A DNA stretch of 18,260 nt from JBHHWH01 sp046756405 (GTDB taxonomy: Bacteria > Actinomycetota > Acidimicrobiia > Spongiisociales > ZC4RG35), in assembly GCA_046756405.1 (NCBI GenBank), contig JBHHWH010000052.1, positions 1 to 18,260 of the forward strand, in the 5' to 3' direction. The translations under genes were made by a program, and so were the position numbers. Within the stretch, counting starts at the first letter, position 1. Each line of letters starts with the position of its first letter. The notes below the pieces were generated by a model that worked only from the letters and a program-made list of their open reading frames with translations, had not been told where the DNA came from and made no database searches. Positions 13,837 to 18,260 of this stretch are shown here, one piece after another.

Positions 13837-14051
13837 ATGCGACACGACACCAGTGGTCGAGGGGGTGACGGCACCGGTCTTTAAGGCGACTAATAGTTGC
13901 GGGTTTTGTCGTTGTGGTGATGGGAATCGGAATGTCGGCCGCGTTCGCCACGACCAGTCCGGTTACCTCTCCGGGTGTGCGTCGGCGACATACACCGACT
14001 TTCACCAGCTGACGGCTGGCGGGTTGGTGTACAACTATCTCGATGACCAGG
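13837..14051 (+). pseudogene. Orphan small secreted protein gene, frameshifted (copy d1)
   Basis: ATG 13837 has a strong ribosome-binding site, but its frame stops after 15 codons at TAA 13882. In another frame a signal peptide follows (RRLIVAGFVVVVMGIGMSAA, then FA). A one-base deletion then shifts the mature part (SGYLSGCASATYTDFHQLTA; GGLVYNYLDDQ) into the third frame. Bases 13918-14051 are nearly identical to 15345-15479. After DDQ the homology ends, so the second cysteine and C-terminus are missing. No lipoprotein partner follows directly; the intact cassette 4 gene comes next. At least two frame lesions make it a pseudogene. Confidence 0.75.
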
Positions 14052-14120
14052 TGGACCCCCCCCAGATCGCCGGTACGTTGCCAACGAAGGGCGGGACGGG
14101 AGGCGAAAGGGGAAGTCCTC

Positions 14121-14468
14121 ATGAAGTGGGGTAGGAAGCGAGCCATCCAGGCGGCGATCACCGCCGCAATGGTAGTTGTTGTCGCTCTACCAGCGGCCGC
14201 GAATCACACGGGTCAGTCATCTGACACCGACTCCGTCGTATGTCAGGGTCCCTTGCTCGGCGACTTAGATTCTCGGGGATACGGTTACCAGTGGCAAGAG
14301 CACACTCACAGCGGGCAGACCATCTCGGCCTCGTCGAGTTCAGGCTGGTATTACGCGTGGGTTGGATGGGGCCTGCACACCAGTGGAACAACCCAGTGGG
14401 TGACAGTGACAGCGGGAGGTCAGAACACGAGCGCAGTCGGATACTGTCCCGATTCAGGGATTCGATGA
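14121..14468 (+). CDS. Small secreted two-Cys protein (cassette 4)
   Basis: This 115-aa protein starts at ATG 14121 after AAAGGGGAAGTCCTC, which resembles the leaders of cassettes 1 and 2. The signal peptide has a basic N-region (MKWGRKR) and likely cleavage after LPAAA (27). The mature ~88 residues hold two cysteines, C41 and C109, many Ser/Thr/Gly and aromatic pairs (GYGYQWQEHTHSGQTISASS; GWYYAWVGWGLHTSG). The C-terminal third matches the broken cassette 3 gene. It overlaps its lipoprotein partner by four bases (ATGA). The role is inferred to be an exported effector or bacteriocin-like factor; no enzyme motif is visible. Confidence 0.85.
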   Translation: MKWGRKRAIQAAITAAMVVVVALPAAANHTGQSSDTDSVVCQGPLLGDLDSRGYGYQWQEHTHSGQTISASSSSGWYYAWVGWGLHTSGTTQWVTVTAGGQNTSAVGYCPDSGIR

Positions 14469-15187
14469 CCCACATCAGTTGGGTGGGACTCACCACCAGG
14501 GCTAGGCGTAACACTCTGAGACTCGATCGGTACAGACTCGGGCTGCTAGGGCTGGCCGTGCTCGGAGCCCTGGCAGGCTGCGTCTCCGAGAACGGGAGCG
14601 AAGGCGCCGAACCGTTGGAGCCGCAAGCTCCGCTCGTGGTTGAGGCGCCAGTGACTCAAGTGACCGAGCCGTCAGGCACTGCGTTCCTGAGCGAGGCTGA
14701 GCTGAGGGACCTCCTCCCGGCGACGCCAGTCACCACGCCAGCCCCAGGAGCGGTGAAGGCATCCGCGGTGGAGAGACAGGAGTTCAAGGCCGGGTGCCTC
14801 AGGGAGGCTGGATTCGCCGCGGTGCTCCGCCCCGAGGACAACTCTGTTGTGGTCGACGTTTCCGAGGATCAACGCGAGGCGTACTCAGAGGCCAGTACCC
14901 GCTGCCGGGAGTTGGAGTTCGCTCGGTTCGGCATCGACGCTGATCCCGATCTCACCAAGACGTTCCGCGCCCTCCTCTATGTGCGTCAATGCATGATCGA
15001 GAACGGGTACGAGGTCACCCAGCCACCCAGCCTGGAGACCTTCATCGAGTCCCACGGCTCGGCTTGGCATCCCTACGACGGAGTAATGGCCGACCCTTCC
15101 TTTACACGAGAGGAGTTCCAGGAACTCGAACAACTGTGCCCCCAGGATCTCATCTACTTGTTTCAGGTCCTCGATTTCGGCCCCTGA
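14465..15187 (+). CDS. Four-Cys lipoprotein (cassette 4)
   Basis: This 240-aa protein starts at ATG 14465 overlapping the secreted-protein stop. The N-region is unusually long and basic before the hydrophobic core, and lipobox ALAGC gives lipidated C39. The family cysteines lie in KAGCLREAGFAAV, STRCRELEF, RQCMIENGYEV and EQLCPQDLIYLF, with QPPSLETFIESHGSAWHPYD between the third and fourth. The linker and LPATPVTTPAPGAV block match the cassette 3 lipoprotein. It is the parent type of the C-terminal scrap at 6289-6390. It is translationally coupled to its secreted partner. Confidence 0.88.
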   Translation: MTHISWVGLTTRARRNTLRLDRYRLGLLGLAVLGALAGCVSENGSEGAEPLEPQAPLVVEAPVTQVTEPSGTAFLSEAELRDLLPATPVTTPAPGAVKASAVERQEFKAGCLREAGFAAVLRPEDNSVVVDVSEDQREAYSEASTRCRELEFARFGIDADPDLTKTFRALLYVRQCMIENGYEVTQPPSLETFIESHGSAWHPYDGVMADPSFTREEFQELEQLCPQDLIYLFQVLDFGP

Positions 15188-15189
15188 GC

Positions 15190-15255
15190 GGTCGGCGACC
15201 CACCGGCACTAGCTCCCACAGCGCAGTGAAAGTGAACGACCGAATCGAACTCCAC
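15190..15255 (-). pseudogene. Scrap of the exporter adaptor gene
   Basis: The minus strand reads SFTFTALWELVPVGR, matching SFSFTAVASWELVPVGR at residues 55-71 of the adaptor (12601-13656). The flanking adaptor sequence is missing on both sides. It sits between the cassette 4 lipoprotein and the second broken secreted gene. A CGACACCAGTGG stretch (about 15265), also present before the orphan copy (from 13842), follows. The duplicated block therefore included part of the adaptor and the divergent leader. Confidence 0.75.
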
Positions 15256-15298
15256 CCGACCCGACACCAGTGGCCAGAGGGACGACACGACCCTTCCG

Positions 15299-15612
15299 CG
15301 CAGGACCGCAAGGCAGCTCGTCGTCGTGGGGTTCCTCGCGGTAATGATGGGAATCGGAATGTCGGCCGCGTTCGCCCACTAACAGTCCGGCTACCTCTCC
15401 GGGTGTGCGTCGGCGACATACACCGACTTTCACCAGCTGACGGCTGGCGGGTTGGTGTACAACTATCTTGATGACCAGGAACTATCAAGAGCACCGACTT
15501 TGGTCACGGAGATGTCCGTTGGAGGCGCAGTGGATACTGGGGTGGCAACGAGTGGGCTGTCTGGGGTGATCACCCGAGCAACGGGACCGCATCAGCTCAC
15601 TGCGGGGGGTAG
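15299..15612 (+). pseudogene. Small secreted two-Cys gene with internal stop and frameshift (cassette 5, copy d2)
   Basis: A signal peptide (RRTARQLVVVGFLAVMMGIG, then MSAAFA) is followed by H and an in-frame TAA (15380-15382), then the mature part resumes in the same frame (QSGYLSGCASATYTDFHQLT). After YLDDQ the frame must shift between about 15479 and 15486 to reach the evident C-terminus (STDFGHGDVRWRRSGYWGGN, EWAVWGDHP, ending AHCGG, stop 15610-15612). Without the lesions it would give a ~104-residue two-Cys protein of the family. No standard start codon precedes the signal peptide. The lipoprotein partner follows within 10 bases. Confidence 0.75.
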
Positions 15613-15618
15613 TCGATT

Positions 15619-16212
15619 CTGCACCTAGGCCTGAGACGAACGGCCCTGTTTGCCGCCCTTGGGGTGGCCCTGGCGGCCTGTGTGGGTGGATCGGCTTCTC
15701 CAGACGCATCGACCACCACCCTCGAACCCATCGGACTCGAGGACCTGGCCGACCCTGAGGTCTCCTCTCGAGCCTTCGCAGAGTGCATGACCCGCAGAGG
15801 GTTCAAAGCAACGGTGTTAGAGAACGGTGATGTTTGGATTGATCATCCCAACGAGCAGCGTGAGGCAGTAAGGAAAGCTTCGGACGAGTGTGACCAAGAG
15901 CTGGTAGCAGCGGGCATCACCCCAGATCCCCGCCGGCCTCCCTCCGAGGAGCTGCTCCGCCTCGACTACGAGCGGGAGGTCGCCATCGTCGAATGTCTCG
16001 CCGCCAACGACTATCCGGTGAGCGAACCGCCCTCCTGGGACGCTTACCTGGAGATGAGGACTGCCGAGCTCGCCGAGGAAGAAGAGATCCCCCACTGGGA
16101 TCCCTTAGAAGAGGTCGACAAGACCGGGAGCGAAGAGCTTATCCATGAGGCCTACCAGGCCTGTGTCCCCAGGCTCAGCGACTTCCTGGAACGACAGTCC
16201 AGCCAGCCGTAA
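15619..16212 (+). CDS. Four-Cys lipoprotein (cassette 5)
   Basis: The body is clear: signal peptide LRRTALFAALGVALAAC, then a Thr-rich linker and family cysteines in AECMTRRGFKA, SDECDQELV, VECLAANDYPVSEPPSWDAY and YQACVPRLS. The C-terminal half is highly acidic. The start is uncertain. The frame opens after TAG 15610-15612 and has no ATG, GTG or TTG before the signal peptide. CTG 15619 lies nine bases after a run of G (15604-15609) and is my best guess; CTG 15631 is possible, and GTG 15664 would remove the signal peptide. Either a rare CTG start is used or the true start was lost along with the broken partner gene. Confidence 0.75.
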   Translation: MHLGLRRTALFAALGVALAACVGGSASPDASTTTLEPIGLEDLADPEVSSRAFAECMTRRGFKATVLENGDVWIDHPNEQREAVRKASDECDQELVAAGITPDPRRPPSEELLRLDYEREVAIVECLAANDYPVSEPPSWDAYLEMRTAELAEEEEIPHWDPLEEVDKTGSEELIHEAYQACVPRLSDFLERQSSQP

Positions 16213-16269
16213 AGGTCCAGGGTCAACGGCACCACCCGGGCAATCGCAAGTGACGTCCTCCGTGTACCC

Positions 16270-16288
16270 CATCGCGCGTCCATCGCGC
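16270..16288 (+). repeat. Putative integrase arm-type sites, right pair
   Basis: CATCGCGC at 16270-16277 and 16281-16288, period 11, about 100 bp inside the right att site. It matches the pair at 1601-1619. The stretch 16213-16386 holds no gene I can support. Confidence 0.5.
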
Positions 16289-16386
16289 GTATGGCGCCGT
16301 TTGCGGCAGGCCAGACCCGTCCCCGCGACACTCTGAACTGCGGTTTTGGTCCATAGCCGTCCGCTGTGATTCGCCCCTGGTGATTT

Positions 16387-16428
16387 CGGGACGCTGAGGT
16401 CGCCGGTTCAAATCCGGCCGTCCCGACT
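16387..16428 (+). other. Putative right attachment site (tRNA-Pro 3' half)
   Basis: The anticodon-loop sequence TTCGGGA (16385-16391, anticodon CGG) is followed by the 3' anticodon strand CGCTG, variable region, a perfect T arm GCCGG-TTCAAAT-CCGGC and acceptor strand CGTCCCG plus A. No 5' half is present: the bases before 16385 do not pair with CGCTG. This is the partner of 1499-1540 (39 of 42 identical) and keeps more normal tRNA bases, including U33. Confidence 0.7.
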
Positions 16429-16434
16429 ACAAAG

Positions 16435-16474
16435 GTGCTGGTCAGAGGCTTGCAGCCAAGCCCTTGGCCAGCAC
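16435..16474. terminator. Long imperfect hairpin right of the att site
   Basis: Arms 16435-16451 and 16458-16474 pair at 14 of 17 positions plus wobble, with a six-base loop. It contains GGTCAGAG, as does the hairpin after the left att site. This suggests the start of a further element, or a tRNA terminator. Confidence 0.5.
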
Positions 16475-16537
16475 TTCGGTCGTTTCATCGCCCAGGCTGT
16501 CGGATGGTTGGATGCCGGTGTTGAAAGATACGGCGTC

Positions 16538-17236
16538 ATGACATGGACTCCGACGAGCATCGACCCTGATTCCTGGTCTTCAGGCTCAAACTGGGTACTT
16601 GAGTCCGGTCTCAAGTTCGGGAGCGCTTTCCGCGTGAGCGGACATGACATGACCGACGCCGGTCCGATCGGCTCTGGAGGAACCGTCTACCAGCCCACGT
16701 TCGAGTATCAGTTCGTGTTGAGCGCATCGAATGTTGCATTGGACTACGAGGGCACATTCATCTGCACCCTCCCAGCTTGTGAACTCGACAGGAATGTTGA
16801 CGATTCGGACAACAGGAACTACGCCGTGGTCTCTGGCATTCCCAAGGCGATCGAGGCTTACGGGTCTTGCGCCGTGGACATTTATGTCATCAAGGGCTCT
16901 GTTGGCTCAGCCAATATCACTCACATACCAACTGCGGGCGCGTACGACGAAGATTGCGGAGACGGCGGGATCCCGCAACGCAGTGTCGAGAACTATCGTC
17001 ACTACTACAACAAGCAGCGTCAGATTTCGCTGGGCAGCTTCTACGGAACCTTCTACGGGTCGCTTGTTACGGACAACACGTTTGACCCGTGCCCTGGGTC
17101 ATGGGGGTTCAGTGCCGGAGGTGTTGACTACTGGTGCGCTACCAATTCCGGTGGCCCGGAGTCTCCGGGGAGAACCACAATCCGTCCGAAGAGCGGTCTT
17201 TCGGAGGGGTACGCATACCGCATCGTGCCTGATTGA
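16538..17236 (+). CDS. Hypothetical Cys-containing protein, possibly 5'-truncated
   Basis: From ATG 16538 the protein has 232 residues; TTG 16508 would add ten, and the frame stays open through the att site. No signal peptide is visible. Six cysteines are present (FICTLPACE, GSCAVDIY, DEDCGDGG, DPCPGSWG, YWCATNSGG), in a Ser/Gly/Tyr-rich, beta-looking sequence with YRHYYNKQRQISLGSFYGTF. Such composition suggests an exported or virion/surface protein whose export signal was lost where the att site now lies. I do not recognise a family. Confidence 0.6.
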   Translation: MTWTPTSIDPDSWSSGSNWVLESGLKFGSAFRVSGHDMTDAGPIGSGGTVYQPTFEYQFVLSASNVALDYEGTFICTLPACELDRNVDDSDNRNYAVVSGIPKAIEAYGSCAVDIYVIKGSVGSANITHIPTAGAYDEDCGDGGIPQRSVENYRHYYNKQRQISLGSFYGTFYGSLVTDNTFDPCPGSWGFSAGGVDYWCATNSGGPESPGRTTIRPKSGLSEGYAYRIVPD

Positions 17237-17336
17237 TGATGTGGGTGGTGCTGCGGAGCGTTGTTTCGTAGCTTGTGGAACCTCGACGGGTGTGGCTCTC
17301 GATGTGCCTGGCGACGGGGGTTGGTACGTTTGCCGC

Positions 17337-17540
17337 ATGGATTCAAACTTCTTGCCCACGGCAGGGCAATTGAACTTCGACTCAACCGCCGACAATCTTC
17401 GAACTCATCTGGGCAACGGCAAGGTAGGCACCCAGCTTCGAATCGATGCCATGGCTACCTACGGGTTCTCCACGTACAACCCAGATAATCCCGATCCCTA
17501 CATGGACAACAGGCGGTGCAACAGATTCGTCTGGCCGTAG
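17337..17540 (+). CDS. Small hypothetical protein
   Basis: This 67-aa frame starts at ATG 17337 (MDSNFLPTAGQLNFDSTADN) and ends in DPYMDNRRCNRFVWP. GTG 17241, five bases after the preceding stop, would add 32 residues with a CFVACG pair. There is no signal peptide or membrane segment and no clear ribosome-binding site. The C-terminal Asp/Asn/Pro-rich tail gives no functional clue. The gene may form an operon with its neighbours on either side. Confidence 0.45.
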   Translation: MDSNFLPTAGQLNFDSTADNLRTHLGNGKVGTQLRIDAMATYGFSTYNPDNPDPYMDNRRCNRFVWP

Positions 17541-17565
17541 GCCAAACACAGCGCACTCTTCTCCG

Positions 17566-17602
17566 CGTGATGGCTGCGCTCATAATGAGCGCAGCCATCA
17601 CG
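17566..17602. repeat. Perfect palindrome, 18-bp arms with one-base centre
   Basis: CGTGATGGCTGCGCTCAT (17566-17583), A, then its exact reverse complement (17585-17602). It spans the start codon of the next gene and reads almost the same peptide on both strands (MAALIMSAAIT). It could be an RNA hairpin hiding the start, an operator, or a recombination or replication site. Confidence 0.9.
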
Positions 17603-17869
17603 GTAGTTCTCTGGGCCTTGTGGCCCCTCGACGGATATGGTGAGCCACTCGCTGACAGTGTGGGGAGCGAGCTGTCGGCCTGCGTGAGGGACCAGCTGGC
17701 AGCAGCGGGGGCATTCGACGGTTGGACCATTACAAAGGGAGACGTGAGCAACCTGGCTCTCCGCCACGCTGCGACTGGCAGAAAGCGGGCCGTGTACATC
17801 ACTGACGGTCAGCTCCTTGTGCCTGTGCCCGTAGGCGCGGACTACAACGAACCGACCACCTGCCGATAG
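17570..17869 (+). CDS. Small membrane-anchored or secreted hypothetical protein
   Basis: From ATG 17570 (GTG 17567 also possible) the protein has 99 residues. The N-terminus (MAALIMSAAITVVLWALWPL) is a membrane anchor or signal peptide, followed by a ~75-residue outer domain with cysteines in SACVRDQL and near the end (TTCR). The start codon and first 11 codons lie inside a perfect palindrome, so translation may be limited by RNA structure. The family is not recognised. Spacing of about 30 bases from the preceding small gene allows co-transcription. Confidence 0.6.
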   Translation: MAALIMSAAITVVLWALWPLDGYGEPLADSVGSELSACVRDQLAAAGAFDGWTITKGDVSNLALRHAATGRKRAVYITDGQLLVPVPVGADYNEPTTCR

Positions 17870-17955
17870 CTCGACGACTCCCGATCGTTGCCCTTGTGCC
17901 TGCTTCAGGTACGGAGAGGGACTCAAGCAGCTTCGAGGGCTGAACAGGGCCTTTG

Positions 17956-17987
17956 GAAGAGACCTCTCCCACGGTGTCGGTCTCTTC
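17956..17987. terminator. Hairpin in the intergenic region before the transposase
   Basis: GAAGAGACC (17956-17964) and GGTCTCTTC (17979-17987) are perfect nine-base arms around a 14-base loop. It may terminate the rightward genes. The rest of 17870-18117 shows no gene I can support. Confidence 0.45.
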
Positions 17988-18117
17988 GCACCTGTTGGTT
18001 GCACTCTTTCCTTGTTTGGTCCGCGCCATCAAGCGTCAAGCATTGCCTGACTAGCGCGAGGTGAGAGGAGCTTCGATCGTCAGGACCTCGAATCACACTG
18101 AGGATCACTTTCGCGGC

Positions 18118-18260
18118 TCATCGGATTTCAGCGGGGGTGAGGGTGTTGAGGAGGTTCCAGTTGGGTCTTCCGGTGTAGAGGAGGGCTCGGATCCGATAGT
18201 TGCGGAACCGGCGGAATCCGAACCCGATGCGTTTGATCCTCTTGATGAGGTTATTGATGG
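18118..18260 (-). mobile_element. ISL3-family transposase, C-terminal part (runs off window)
   Basis: The minus strand encodes NNLIKRIKRIGFGFRRFRNY, RIRALLYTGRPNW and LLNTLTPAEIR, with the stop at 18118-18120. NLIK-IKR-GFGFRRFRNYRIR is the conserved C-terminal block of ISL3-family DDE transposases. The catalytic residues lie outside the window. I could not identify the terminal inverted repeat between 18000 and 18118. An IS element next to an island edge is common, and it may have contributed to the rearrangements. Confidence 0.85.

Noticed and set aside
7961..16212. Direct assignment of the small secreted proteins to the lactococcin 972 family
   Set aside because: Locus layout and size are similar, but the cysteine pair and mature sequences do not visibly match the lactococcin 972 pattern. 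Kept only as an analogy until a profile search is done.
17870..18117. Terminal inverted repeat of the ISL3-type element
   Set aside because: The other end of the IS is outside the window, and no sequence here clearly matches a known ISL3 end by eye.
1..18260. CRISPR array
   Set aside because: Repeated sequences are gene-length paralogues or paired short sites. No regular series of repeats and spacers is present.

Overview
The window reads as a high-GC Actinomycetota chromosome. GC-rich codon use, lipoproteins with short N-regions, an apparently leaderless sigma-factor transcript and ATGA/GTGA-coupled operons all fit. Acidimicrobiia is a guess that the sequence alone does not settle. Most of the window is an accessory region. 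Its boundaries look like tRNA-Pro(CGG) 3'-half attachment sites at 1499-1540 and 16387-16428. Paired 11-bp-period CATCGCGC repeats lie just inside both sites, and three copies of a tyrosine-integrase 3' end survive at 1-97, 1623-1760 and 6167-6289.

Left edge (1-2224): an integrase remnant, a complete Fic-family AMP-transferase-like gene, a degenerate tRNA-Pro-like sequence with the left att site, a second integrase remnant, and a hypothetical gene that probably lost its 5' end. Next (2237-6099) are two divergent three-gene operons around an ECF sigma factor. Leftward run a lipoprotein, a secreted single-span protein and a membrane-anchored paralogue of the lipoprotein. Rightward run the ECF sigma factor, a membrane anti-sigma-like protein and a secreted single-span protein. 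Both operons start from GGAACC-N16-TGTA promoters facing away from each other in the 114-bp gap, so the sigma factor probably drives both.

The core (6289-16212) is the most novel part. It contains repeated two-gene cassettes. The first gene encodes a small Sec-secreted protein, about 115-122 aa, rich in Tyr/Trp/Gly/Ser, with one Cys near each end of the mature chain. The second encodes a lipoprotein of about 175-245 aa with four conserved cysteines outside the lipobox. Five pairs can be recognised: three intact and two whose secreted-protein gene is broken. An orphan secreted-protein pseudogene and several lipoprotein scraps are also present. One MacB-like export system sits among them: a membrane adaptor with a peptidoglycan-binding domain, an ABC ATPase and an FtsX-type permease. 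My working hypothesis is a diversifying bacteriocin/lipoprotein-immunity (or other contact-factor) array served by one exporter. It resembles lactococcin-972-type loci in layout but not in recognisable sequence.

The array has been heavily reshuffled. It holds a duplicated permease 3' end, an adaptor scrap, fused lipoprotein ends and two nearly identical secreted-gene copies with different lesions. Right of the second att site (16429-18260) lie a hairpin, three unrecognised small genes, one of which starts inside a perfect 18-bp-arm palindrome, and the C-terminal part of an ISL3-family transposase running off the window.
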